From positions 186,001 through 250,000 of the forward strand of contig NZ_JARXVD010000004.1 in NCBI RefSeq assembly GCF_029892685.1: a stretch of 64,000 nucleotides of DNA. Direction: 5' to 3'. The notes beneath the pieces were generated by a model that ran no database searches, had not been told where the DNA came from, and saw nothing but the letters and a program-made list of their open reading frames with translations. The position numbers were made by a program, and so were the translations under genes. The stretch is from Mycobacterium sp. OTB74. Lineage in GTDB: Bacteria; Actinomycetota; Actinomycetes; Mycobacteriales; Mycobacteriaceae. Shown piece after piece: positions 35,791-45,500 of the stretch (position 1 is the stretch's first letter; the number at the start of each line of letters is the position of its first letter).

Positions 35791-36327
35791 ATGTGGATCA
35801 CCGTGCTTGGCCTTGCCATCGCGGTGAATTTCGAGCCGATCCGCCTCGGCCTAATCACATTGACGCTCGGTAGACCCAGGCCGGTGCTGCAACTGTTGGC
35901 GTTTCTGTGTGGCAGTTTCCTGATGAGGGTCACGGCCGGGCTGGTCGTGCTATTTGTCGCCGGGCCCGGCGTGCTCAGCGTTCCCCAATTCGGAACCGCC
36001 AGAGTACAACTCGTCTTCGGCGTACTGATGACGCTCGCCGCGGCCGTGGTGGCCAGCAATGTGTGGCTGCGGCAATTCTCCCACCGCTCCGACGCCGCCG
36101 ATGCCGCTAATGTCGCCGCCGGATCACCAGACCAGTCCAGGTCGGCCCGGATCGTCCTGACCCGCGCCAAAGGACTCGCCCGCGGCAGCTCACCCTGGTT
36201 ATCCGGCGCGATGGGGCTGACTCTCGCGTTGCCGTCCGTCGACTACCTGGCGCTGCTGGTCCTCATCGGCGTCAGTGCGAAATGCCCAGTCTCAGCGAAT
36301 GTTCGGGCGAAGGACAGCGTGATGTAG
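35791..36327 (+). pseudogene. Sap/GAP-family membrane protein, 3'-truncated
   Basis: A 178-residue frame matching the N-terminal two thirds of Sap/GAP proteins (SfLAP family), which assist MmpL-dependent glycolipid export. Family sequence is clear from the start (NFEPIRLGLITLTLGRPRP) through LPSVDYLALLVLIG, residue about 160. After that, about 17 unrelated residues follow to a stop, whereas the family continues for another 70 or so residues with the last membrane segments. The breakpoint lies near 36265-36280, where a truncated opposite-strand gene begins. It follows mmpL by 39 bases with AGGAAAG as ribosome binding site. Confidence 0.8.
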
Positions 36328-36488
36328 CCGTCGTCCCAGGATTCCGCTCCGACCGCCAGGGCGATCGCGAGATGCACCCCCAGCACCACACCAAACACCG
36401 CGACGACGGAGTCCGTGAGAGATCGCCTCGATCCGGCCCGAGTTTCGGTTACCAACAAGGGAGTTCCTTGCGTAAAGCATTCCGGCAC
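36243..36488 (-). pseudogene. 5' fragment of a membrane glycosyltransferase-like gene
   Basis: An 81-residue frame: about 25 polar residues, one membrane segment (SVVAVFGVVLGVHLAIALAV), then WDDGYITLSFARTFAETG and a quick stop. A membrane segment followed by an acidic pair (here WDDGY) is what GT-C type glycosyltransferases of the PMT/ArnT kind show at their N-terminus; those proteins have 400-600 residues. After LTP the sequence runs into reversed sap sequence. So only the 5' end survives, joined tail to tail with the sap stump. The start may be GTG at 36488 or a TTG near 36458 behind AAGGAA. It lies downstream of fadD on the same strand. Confidence 0.55.
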
Positions 36489-36534
36489 TTCCGGCCCTAC
36501 TCGATCGATGAGCGCAGTTCGGGGGGCGTCACGG

Positions 36535-38286
36535 CTAAGCCACGGTCAGTTCATCATCGAAACGGGCGAAACTGCCCTGCTGATACTGCTCGGCACATGA
36601 GGCCCGCCGGATCTTGCCGCTGGTGGTGATCGGGATGGCTCCGCGTGGTACCAGGACCAGATCGGCGGCACTTAGTCCGTAGGCCTGCGAAATCGCCGCT
36701 GCGATATCACGTTTGAGGGAGACCAGGTTCTCGGCGATGGCCTCGTCGGTCTCCCCGCGCTTCTTGACCTCGATGATCGCGACAAGCTGTTCGGTGCGGT
36801 CTTCCTCGACCGCGATGGCCGCCACTCGGCCACCGGTGATCTCCTGGATGGTCGCCTCGATGTCATCGGGATAGTGGTTGCGGCCACGAACGATCAACAG
36901 GTCCTTGATCCGCCCGATGATGAAAAGCTCACCGTCAGAGATGAATCCGAGATCACCGGTGCGCAGCCACGGACCTTCGGGTGCGCCTGCCGACGGCTTC
37001 GGCAGAGTGGCACTGAAGGTGTATGCCGTCTGTTCGGCCTTGCCCCAGTAACCCAGGCAGTTGTTTTCGCCGTGCGACCAAATCTCGCCGATACTGCCGG
37101 CCGGAACCTCCAGTCGAGTCTCCGGATCCACGATCCGCACCAGCGGGGATTCGGGCGTGCCGTAACCAACCAGATGAGTGCCCTCGCCGGTACTGGAACG
37201 TTCTGCCTGGCCGGCGGAGAGCTTGTCCGTGTCGAAAGTGACGACGCTGGGCACACCCGGCTGCCCGGTGGAGACATACAGTGTTGCCTCGGCCAGACCG
37301 TAGGACGGCCGCAGCACCTCCTCGGGGAAGCCGAACTTTGCGAACCGCTGGGCGAACCGCTTCAGCGTTGCCTCGTGAACCCGCTCGCTGCCGCTGATCA
37401 CCGCAAGCACATCGCTGAGATCGAGGCCGTCCAGGTCCTCGTCCGAGGTCCGCCCGACAGCCAGTTCGAAAGCGAAGTTGGGTCCGGCCGACAGGGCCCG
37501 CGGGTAGCGCGCCATCAACTGCAGCCACCGTGCCGGCTTGGCCAGGAACTGCAGCGGCGTGGTGAATACCGTGTGCAAGCCGCCGAGAATGGGCGCCACG
37601 ACGCCCAGCATCAACCCCATGTCGTGGTAGAAGGGCAGCCACGTCACCACGGTGGTGCCGGGCGGCGGCACCTTGCCGTAGTGCGGGCAGAAGTCGCAGA
37701 TCATCTGTTCGAAGTTGGCCGTGAGGTTGCGGTTGGAGACCATCACCCCGGCCGGGGTCCGAGTGGACCCAGACGTGTACTGCAGGTACGCCGTGGCCGG
37801 ACGGACCTCGCGGCTGCTGATGGCCTTCACCCGCGAATCGAGGTCGAGCTCATCGACCGAGAGCACTGCCGGAGCGTCCGAATCACCTTGCTGCACCGCG
37901 TATTCGGTGACCGCTGAGGCGTACGGTGCGGTGGTGAGGATGACCGTGGGCCGGCAGTCCGCCAGCACTGCCGTCACGCGCTCGTCGTGGCTACCGCCCA
38001 TCGGCACGGACAACGGCACCGCGATGAAACCGGCCTCCAGCGATCCAAGGAAGGAGATGATGTACTCCAGGCCCTGCGGCGCCAGGATCACGGCCCGGTC
38101 ACCGACCGATCCGTTCTGCCGCATCACATGTGCCAGCCCACGTACCTTCCGGTGCAGCTGCGCCCAGGTCAGGGTTACGGGCACGCCTTCGGGATCATGG
38201 TCGTAGTCCAGGTAGGTGTACGCGGTGTCCTCGGGCTGCAGGCTGGCGCGTTCACGCAGTATCTCGATCAATGTGGTTTCGCTCAT
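36535..38286 (-). CDS. Long-chain fatty-acyl-AMP ligase (FadD)
   Basis: A 583-residue FAAL-type adenylating enzyme. The ATP motif YTSGSTRTPAGVMVSN, the segment WLPFYHDMGLM, YGLAEATLYVS and the hinge region GRIKDLLIVRGRNHYPDDIE are complete. FAALs activate a fatty acid as acyl-AMP and pass it to a partner PKS. Given the PKS-PapA neighbourhood, it is the functional equivalent of FadD25 (LOS) or FadD23 (TPP/sulfolipid), and which one cannot be settled by eye. Start ATG at 38286, with the acyltransferase gene 16 bases upstream on the same strand. Confidence 0.9.
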   Translation of the reverse strand: MSETTLIEILRERASLQPEDTAYTYLDYDHDPEGVPVTLTWAQLHRKVRGLAHVMRQNGSVGDRAVILAPQGLEYIISFLGSLEAGFIAVPLSVPMGGSHDERVTAVLADCRPTVILTTAPYASAVTEYAVQQGDSDAPAVLSVDELDLDSRVKAISSREVRPATAYLQYTSGSTRTPAGVMVSNRNLTANFEQMICDFCPHYGKVPPPGTTVVTWLPFYHDMGLMLGVVAPILGGLHTVFTTPLQFLAKPARWLQLMARYPRALSAGPNFAFELAVGRTSDEDLDGLDLSDVLAVISGSERVHEATLKRFAQRFAKFGFPEEVLRPSYGLAEATLYVSTGQPGVPSVVTFDTDKLSAGQAERSSTGEGTHLVGYGTPESPLVRIVDPETRLEVPAGSIGEIWSHGENNCLGYWGKAEQTAYTFSATLPKPSAGAPEGPWLRTGDLGFISDGELFIIGRIKDLLIVRGRNHYPDDIEATIQEITGGRVAAIAVEEDRTEQLVAIIEVKKRGETDEAIAENLVSLKRDIAAAISQAYGLSAADLVLVPRGAIPITTSGKIRRASCAEQYQQGSFARFDDELTVA

Positions 38287-38302
38287 TATCTTTCAGCCTT
38301 TC

Positions 38303-39697
38303 TCAGCTGTTCCATTCGATTTGGGCGGTCAGATCGAATTCGGCCAAGGTCTTCTCCGCCAGTTCGGCGAGCCGAGCCTTCGAATTCTTTTCCCCCGCTT
38401 GGTATCCGGTGATACCGATAGACACCTTGCCGTCAACCCGGCAAGACACCAGCACCAGCTGGCCGTCGGCGTCCTCCAGTTCCTGGCCGGTGACGCCCTG
38501 GTCGATGCCACGGAACACGATGTATTCCGCCGCGGTGCCATCGACCCTGGTTACCTCCGGCATGAGATCGCCGAGGTTGGAGCACGATACCGGCAGCTCG
38601 CCCGACCCGAGGAACCCGTCGGCCACCCGTTTGAGCAACCGTTTGGGGACCAGCGGGGTCAGCGGCAGCAACTGCAGGGTCTCGTCGGGCTGCTCGCGCA
38701 ACGTCGCGAACGCCTTGCGGATGACGCCGCGGGCACCGGTCTGGTCCGTAGTCACAGTTACCGGGTCCAACGGGACGGTGGCCAGCGACAGCGCGTTGGC
38801 CCGGGTGTCGCCCTCGGTGCGATCGTTGACCGCGATCAGCAGCGTGACGTCGCCCTTGGGCCCGCAGCGGCCCATGCGCTCTCCAAGTTTCGCCGCGAAG
38901 CCGGCCAACATCGAATAGCTGTTGCCACCGACGGCCTGAGCACGGGCGTTCCAATCATCGAGGTCGACGAATACCGAGATCGACGGCAGCACAACAACTT
39001 TGTCACCGCCCGGCACCGTGCGCACCGGCTCGCGGACAGCGGCGGCCGCATTATCCGGACTGGGACGGCGCAGCACCCTGGCCGCGTTGACGACGGTCCG
39101 GGCTATCTCGGGTGCACCAGACGCGATGTCGCGGGCATCGCGCGCGATCGCCCGTAACCTGCTGCGCGAGTTCGGCATCGGGTAGCCGAGGTCGACACAC
39201 CTGCCTGCGATCGCATCGGCGACCACAAGCAGTCCCCCGACCCCGTCGCCCAGGCAGTGTGAGATCACCACGGTGACCACGGTCGAACCGTCGGTCACCG
39301 GCAGCACAGCGAGGTGCCAGCCGGGTCCGGCTTCCGGATCGATCGGCAGTTGTGCGCGCTCATCGAGCCAGTCGCCGATCTGGTCCCGCGACCGAGGTTC
39401 GGCCACGTCGAGCGGTGCATGCGGACCAAGCGCGGACACCCAGCGGTACCGGCCGAACGGCAGCGGGGAACGTTCGATCCGCCGACCGAACAGTCCGCCG
39501 CCGAAGTTCTGGTGGAATCGCCGAATCCCGTCGAGATCGACGGGATGCTCGTACACCCAGGTGCACTGCATGACCTGCACCCGACCGGTGGCACGCATGG
39601 TGCGCACCGCCGCTTCGTCCCACAGCGCCAGTCGGTGCTCCGGCAGATCACGCCGTGATGATGTGAATCGCCTTGTTGCGGAATATGATTGAACCAT
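38303..39697 (-). CDS. Condensation-superfamily acyltransferase (paralog 1)
   Basis: A 464-residue protein of the WS/DGAT-like/condensation superfamily of CoA- or carrier-dependent acyltransferases. The active-site motif reads SHCLGDG: the second histidine and the DG of HHxxxDG are kept, the first histidine is serine. It shares many blocks with the next gene, such as RRIE-SPLPFGR-RWV and LPVSCSN, so the two are tandem duplicates. In a PKS/PapA/FadD operon it probably adds acyl groups to the sugar or lipid core (inference). It lies six bases after its paralog. Confidence 0.82.
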   Translation of the reverse strand: MVQSYSATRRFTSSRRDLPEHRLALWDEAAVRTMRATGRVQVMQCTWVYEHPVDLDGIRRFHQNFGGGLFGRRIERSPLPFGRYRWVSALGPHAPLDVAEPRSRDQIGDWLDERAQLPIDPEAGPGWHLAVLPVTDGSTVVTVVISHCLGDGVGGLLVVADAIAGRCVDLGYPMPNSRSRLRAIARDARDIASGAPEIARTVVNAARVLRRPSPDNAAAAVREPVRTVPGGDKVVVLPSISVFVDLDDWNARAQAVGGNSYSMLAGFAAKLGERMGRCGPKGDVTLLIAVNDRTEGDTRANALSLATVPLDPVTVTTDQTGARGVIRKAFATLREQPDETLQLLPLTPLVPKRLLKRVADGFLGSGELPVSCSNLGDLMPEVTRVDGTAAEYIVFRGIDQGVTGQELEDADGQLVLVSCRVDGKVSIGITGYQAGEKNSKARLAELAEKTLAEFDLTAQIEWNS

Positions 39698-39703
39698 CTG
39701 TGC

Positions 39704-41062
39704 CTACTCGATCACGCCGGAGAGTTCGTACGCCGACAAAGTATCGGCCACCAGGTCGTGCAGCCAGGCAGCCGTGTTCGGGCCTCCCGGCTGGTAGCCG
39801 ACGACGCTCAGCGAGACCGTTGCACCGACGGTGCAGGCGACGACCGTGAGCAGCCCACGGCGCTGTTCCATGGCTTGGCGAGTGGCATAGCGGTCCACGC
39901 CGCGGACATAGAGGTAGTCCGCTTCGGTGCCGTCGGGCATTGCCATCGCCGCTGGGACCTCGCCCATGTTCGAGCACGAGACCGGCAGATCGGCCGCGAA
40001 GCCGAACAGCACGTCCGCCATCTTGCGCACCGCCCGCTTCGGGATGAACGGCGTCAACGGAAGCAGCTGCAGGGTCTCGTCGGGCACATCGCGCGCCGTG
40101 GTGATGCCGTTCTTGATGGCGGCACGGGTGTCGGATAGATCCGAGGTGACCGTAGTCGGATCGATGGCGACATTGACTAACACAACCGCGTTGGCCCGGG
40201 TGTCCCGGTCCAAGGTGCGGTCATTCTGTGGGATGTTGAGCGTAACCAGCCCGTCCTCGGCCCGGACCCGGCCAACCGCCTGCGCAAGTTTCGCAGCGAA
40301 ACCGGCTACCAACGAATAGCTGTTGCCACCAAGGGTTTTCGCGCGCAGCTCCCAGTCCTGCCGATTGACGTAGGCGGTTACTGCCGGCGTGTACACACGC
40401 TCGGTTCCGCCGCCCGGCACCCGCGGCCGCGCCGCTGTGGAGCGGGAGATGTCGTTACGGCGGCGGCGAGCCAGCTTGGCCGCGTTCACCAGGGTGCGGC
40501 CCACTTCTGGGACGTCCCGCAGCGTGGCCCGTAGATCCGCGCCGATCGCCCGCCAGCGGGTGCGCGAAGACGGCGGCGGATGACCAAAGTCCGTCTTGTT
40601 CCCGTACACCGCATCCAAGATGGTGAGGATGCCACCACCGCCATCGCCGATGCAGTGTGAGCCGACCAGGCAGATGGCGGTCGAGCCGTCCGTCATGGGC
40701 AACACGCCGACGTGCCAGCCGGGACCGTGCTCGGGGTCCAGCGGCATGGCGGCGCGTTCATCCACCCAACCTGCGAGTGCGGCACGGGGCCGGGGCTCGG
40801 CAATATCCAACTTCGTTTGGGGCCCTGGTGCCGCGACCCAGCGATGCCGGCCAAACGGCAACGGCGAGCACTCGATTCGCCTACCGAACACCCCGTAGCC
40901 GATACCGTCGTGGAACCGTAGCAGCCCGTCGTAGTCGATGGGGCGTTCGTAAATCCAGACGCACTGCATCACGGCTTCCTGGCCGGTTGCGCGCAGACCG
41001 AGGAACATCACCTGGTCGGTGTATGCGAGCTGATCAGCGACTCGCATGCTGGCACCCGTCAT
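39704..41062 (-). CDS. Condensation-superfamily acyltransferase (paralog 2)
   Basis: A 452-residue paralog of the downstream acyltransferase with the same overall length and block order. The motif is SHCIGDG (residues near 150), again with serine in place of the first histidine. Start ATG at 41062 has AGGAGG ten bases upstream; an internal ATG five codons on is possible. It lies 28 bases after papA. The duplication suggests two acylation steps with different positions or acyl donors. Confidence 0.82.
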   Translation of the reverse strand: MTGASMRVADQLAYTDQVMFLGLRATGQEAVMQCVWIYERPIDYDGLLRFHDGIGYGVFGRRIECSPLPFGRHRWVAAPGPQTKLDIAEPRPRAALAGWVDERAAMPLDPEHGPGWHVGVLPMTDGSTAICLVGSHCIGDGGGGILTILDAVYGNKTDFGHPPPSSRTRWRAIGADLRATLRDVPEVGRTLVNAAKLARRRRNDISRSTAARPRVPGGGTERVYTPAVTAYVNRQDWELRAKTLGGNSYSLVAGFAAKLAQAVGRVRAEDGLVTLNIPQNDRTLDRDTRANAVVLVNVAIDPTTVTSDLSDTRAAIKNGITTARDVPDETLQLLPLTPFIPKRAVRKMADVLFGFAADLPVSCSNMGEVPAAMAMPDGTEADYLYVRGVDRYATRQAMEQRRGLLTVVACTVGATVSLSVVGYQPGGPNTAAWLHDLVADTLSAYELSGVIE

Positions 41063-41090
41063 CGCACCGTCACCTCCTATGCCTCTGTGC

Positions 41091-42518
41091 TCACGCTGTC
41101 TTCAGATCCAGACCGGCTGCGTCGTCGACTGGCGCCACGGTGTCGTGGCCCTCCACCACCCGCAGGTATGCCGCTTTCATGGCCTCCAGGTAGCGCAGAA
41201 CCGACTCGCGGGCAATCGGATTGGATGGGAACGCCGCTGTGACAGTCGTGCGGTCTTCGACCCGATTGACCCACATCCCGACCTGGTAGGCCGAGCGGGA
41301 ATCGCTGTAGATGGTGCCGCCCAAGCGCTGCCACTCGCCGATGACGCCAGGCGAGAACAGTCCGACGTCCAGGTAGGACAACATGGGCACCCCGGGGTCG
41401 GGGCTTCGGATCCCACTGCCCGGCTCGGCCAGCTCCAGCACCCGCTCGATGGGCACGTGCGCCAAATCAATTCTGCCGTCGAAGGATTCCTGCGCCGAGC
41501 GAGCAATGGCGGCAAACGACTCTGACAACTCCACGGTGATCGGCACCAGCCCGGTGAACCACCCGGTAGTCATGTAATCCGCCTCGGTGCGGCGCGTCGT
41601 GGTGGGGGTGATCACGCTGTAGCTCGCGGCACCGGTCATCGCGCGTTCCGCCAGCGCTCCGCAGGCGAACACGCCGCCGCTGAACCGCGCGCCGGCGGCG
41701 GTGCAGACCGCTTCGAACCGGTCCCCCTGCTCCTTGTCGAGCAGCTCGATGGTGACGACGTCACCGGTGTACGGCAGTGACGGATCGCCCAGCGGCAGTG
41801 GGAACTTCGGCAGCGTGCCGTTGTTGGCCTCCAGGAAGGTGATCCAGTCCCGGACCTCCGGCGTGCTCAGGTCGAGTTCGTCGGTGTACTGCCGCTGCGC
41901 GAGGCAGAACTGGTCATAGCTGCCGGCGTCCGGCAGTTGCAACGGCGCGGCGCCATGGACCAGTGCGTGATACATCATGTGGATCTCGACGAAGGCCAAT
42001 CCCATGAACATCGCGTCGGTATGCACGTGGTCGACGCTGATGTACATCGTGAAATGCCCTGCGCGCTGGATGATCCCGAAATGGAAGCAGTCCCACTGCC
42101 ACGGATCGGGCGTGCTCAGGATGTGGTCGCGCCACTGGCTCGGCGACATCTCACCGTGCTCGGTGGGCACGAACTTGATGTCGCGCGGGTTGCTCACCGT
42201 ATGCCGGACAACCCGATCGTCATCGGTGTACTCGAACCAGCTGTGGAAGGTGTCGTGCCGGCGCAGGTAGGCGTTGATCACGTGAGTCATCGCGCGCACG
42301 TCGCACGTGCCGGGGACATCCCAGGCCGGAATGTTGAGCCGCGCCATGTCGGTGCCCTGGGACAGGTGCTTGCGGTACGCCAGCAGATGCTGCTCCTGCT
42401 GGTAGCTGGGCGGCACCGCGCTGACCGGTGCCTGCAGCACTTTCGCCTGCGATGCCCGCGACGGATTCCAGGACACCACCCGACCGGGTTCACCCGTCCA
42501 ATCGTGGATGGGTTTCAT
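41091..42518 (-). CDS. PapA-type acyltransferase
   Basis: A 475-residue polyketide-associated protein. The catalytic HxxxD is seen as DHVHTDAM near residue 172, and the later segment with MLSYLDVGLFSPGV fits the PapA family. PapA proteins take polyketide chains from MAS-like PKSs and esterify them to trehalose-type glycans (PapA3/PapA4 for TPP, diacyltrehalose or LOS). The frame is open 33 codons further upstream, but the ATG at 42518 yields the normal start. It is 55 bases after the PKS stop, consistent with one operon. Confidence 0.88.
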   Translation of the reverse strand: MKPIHDWTGEPGRVVSWNPSRASQAKVLQAPVSAVPPSYQQEQHLLAYRKHLSQGTDMARLNIPAWDVPGTCDVRAMTHVINAYLRRHDTFHSWFEYTDDDRVVRHTVSNPRDIKFVPTEHGEMSPSQWRDHILSTPDPWQWDCFHFGIIQRAGHFTMYISVDHVHTDAMFMGLAFVEIHMMYHALVHGAAPLQLPDAGSYDQFCLAQRQYTDELDLSTPEVRDWITFLEANNGTLPKFPLPLGDPSLPYTGDVVTIELLDKEQGDRFEAVCTAAGARFSGGVFACGALAERAMTGAASYSVITPTTTRRTEADYMTTGWFTGLVPITVELSESFAAIARSAQESFDGRIDLAHVPIERVLELAEPGSGIRSPDPGVPMLSYLDVGLFSPGVIGEWQRLGGTIYSDSRSAYQVGMWVNRVEDRTTVTAAFPSNPIARESVLRYLEAMKAAYLRVVEGHDTVAPVDDAAGLDLKTA

Positions 42519-42573
42519 CGCAACCACAGCAGTTCTCCTATCTGGACAACGACGTCGGAGACGATGAGTTTCG

Positions 42574-45500
42574 TCACGACGAAACCGACACTGGCAGTTG
42601 AGGAGCCAGTGCATCACACAAACGGTCGGCGAGAACCCGGGTTGTGCTGATATCCGTTGCGCCGATACGGATTCCGGTCTCTGCTTCGATCCGGGTGCGG
42701 ACTTCGAGAGTACCGAGAGAGTCGAGGCCGTACTCGGCCAATGGACGATCCGGGTCCACCGCGCGGCGCAGGATCAGGCTGACCTGCTCGGCGATCATCC
42801 GGCGCATCCGCGCAGGCCATTCGTCCTGCGGCAGGGCATGCAACTCGGACAGGAACGCGCTACCACCACCACTTCGGCTGTTGCCGGCGGACCGGAACTG
42901 CTCTGCGAACAGGCTGTGCTCGGCGAACGCCACCAGCCACGGCGTCCCCAGCACCGGTGCATACCCGCTGTAGGCGCGATCGTGCCGCAGCAGCGTGCTG
43001 AAGGCGTAGGCACCTTCGGCAGGCGAGATCGACGCACCGGACTCATCGGCCAGCCCCGTGCCGCGACCGATCTGAGCCCACGGGCCCCAGGCGATCGCCA
43101 GCGCGGGCAGGCCCTCGCTGCGACGCCAGTGGGTGAACGCATCGAGCCAACTGTTGGCCGCGGCGTAAGCCCCCTGCCCGGGCGAGCCCACCAGCGCAGC
43201 TGCCGACGAGAACGAGCAGAACCAGTCCAGCGACTGCCCAAGCGTGGCACGATGCAAGTTCCAAGCGCCGTAAACCTTTGGTGCCCAGTCCCTTTCGATG
43301 AGATCATCGGTGATGTTGGCCAGCACCGCGTCTTCGACCACAGCGGCACCGTGCAACACACCGCGCAACGGCAGCCCAGTGGCGCACGCAGCCTCGACCA
43401 GACGAACAGCGGTATCGGGTTCAGCGATGTCACCGAGCTCGACCGCGACCTCGGTACCCGTCTGGCGAATCCGGTCGATCACCGTACGTGCCTCCGACGT
43501 CGGCTCCGACCGACCGTTGAGCACGATCCGGCCGCATCCGGCCGAGGCCAATGTCTCGGCGAGGAACAACCCGAGACCGCCTAGACCGCCGGTGATGACG
43601 TAGGCACCGTCACGCTGAAATACCGGAGCCTCCTCGGGCGGTACCACTGCCGAGATCTGGCCGCCATGCGGGATGTCGAGAACGAGCTTGCCGGTGTGCT
43701 CGGCACCACCCATCACGCGGATCGCGGTGGCGCCGTCCTGCAGCGGGTAGTGGGTGGTCTGCGGCAGCGGCAGAGTGCCGTCGGCGATCTTCTGGTAGCA
43801 GACCTCCAGCAGACGACGCATCGTGTCAGGCTCGCTCAACGCCAACAGAGCCAGGTCGACAGCGTAGAACGACAGGTTGCGGCGGAACGGGAACAACCCC
43901 ATGCGGGTGTCGCCGTAAATGTCGCGCTTGCCGATCTCGACGAACCGGCCGCCGAAGGACAGCAGTTCCAGACCGGCCCGTTGGGCGGCCCCGGTCAACG
44001 AGTTCAGGACGATATCCACGCCGTAGCCGTCGGTGTCGCGGCGGATCTGTTCGGCGAAGTCTGTGCTGCGCGAATCGTAGACATGGTCAATCCCCATGTC
44101 GCGCAACAACTCCCGCCGCGACTCACTGCCCGCGGTGGCATAGATCTCGGCACCTACGGCACGCGCCATGGCGATGGCCGCCTGCCCGACGCCACCGGTG
44201 GCGGAGTGAATGAGCACCTTGTCCCCTGCCGACATCCGGGCCAGATCATGCAGGCCGTACCACGCAGTGGCATGTGCACTCGGCACCGCGGCGGCGCGAT
44301 TCATCGGCACCGACTGCGGCAGTGTCACAGCAAGATTGGCGTCACAGGTGACGAATGTCGACCAGGCACCGTCTGCCGAAATGCCGCCGACTCGGTCGCC
44401 TACCTGATGGCTGATCACATCGGGGCCCACCGCAGTCACCACACCGCAGAAGTCGGCACCCAGTTTCGGCAGGCGGCCTTCAAAGCTGGGGTACCGGCCG
44501 AACGCCACGAGCACATCGGCGAAGTTCAGATTCGACGCAGAGACCGACACCTCGATCTGCCCGGGGCCAGGGGTGACGCGCTCGAACGCCGCCAGCTCCA
44601 GCGACTGAATGTCACCCGGCGTGCGGATCTGCAGCCGCATGCCTTCCCGTGCCGGGTTGACCACGGCGGTGCGACGCTCCTCGGGCCGCAGCGGACCCGG
44701 AACCAGTCGTGCCACATACCAATTCCCGCCGCGCCATGCGGTTTCATCCTCGTCGGATCCGGCGACCAATTGCGCTGCCACGCGAGCGGCGTCGGTGTAG
44801 TCGTCGATGTCGACCTGGCTGGCCCGCAGACGCGGATGCTCCATGCCGATGACCCGGATCAGGCCTCGCAGGCCCGCTTGTTCGAGGTTGGTGGTGTCCT
44901 CGCCCAACACGTTCTGGGCGTTGCGGGTCAGTACGTGCAAGCGCGACGGCTCGCCGTGTACCTCTGGCAGCTCCCGGACGATGTGGACCAGGTGACGCAC
45001 GGTGTCGCCGCCGCGGATGCCCGACTGCTGGTCGGTACCGCCGTGACGCGGCGCCGTCACCACGAGCACGTCACTGAACTGCCGGGCGGCGAGGTGCTCA
45101 CGCAGCCGCGCGGCCCGTAACTCGTGATCGGAATGCTGCGGCCACGCCATGGTGGTGACGTCGACGTCATGGGTCTTCAACGCGTCGGCCAGTTTGGTTG
45201 CCAACAGGTCAGCCGCATCTGATGTGCTGATCAGCAGCCAGTGACCTGGATCGGTGAAGTCCGGCTCCGGCAAGTCCTGGCGCCGCCATTCGATGGCCAG
45301 CAGCCGCTCATTGAGCGTGCGCTCGCGCTGCCCGCTCGCCGGAACGCCTGTGCCCAACTGCAATCCGGTGATGGCCAGCAGCACGGCCCCGTCTTCGTCG
45401 AGCAGGTCGATGTCGACCGTGGCACCCGACGGGGTCATCTCGGTGATCCGGGCGATGCAGTAGTGGACGTTGCGGGTCGAACCGAACGCCCGCAGCCGCT

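Noticed and set aside
36243..36488. An intact small membrane protein
   Set aside because: Its C-terminal residues are simply reversed sap sequence and its N-terminal part looks like the beginning of a much longer GT-C-type protein, so truncation is the better reading.
43666..45120. A 484-residue open frame antisense to the PKS gene
   Set aside because: It lies opposite coding sequence, has no recognisable domain and is His/Arg/Gln-rich, as expected for a shadow frame in GC-rich DNA.
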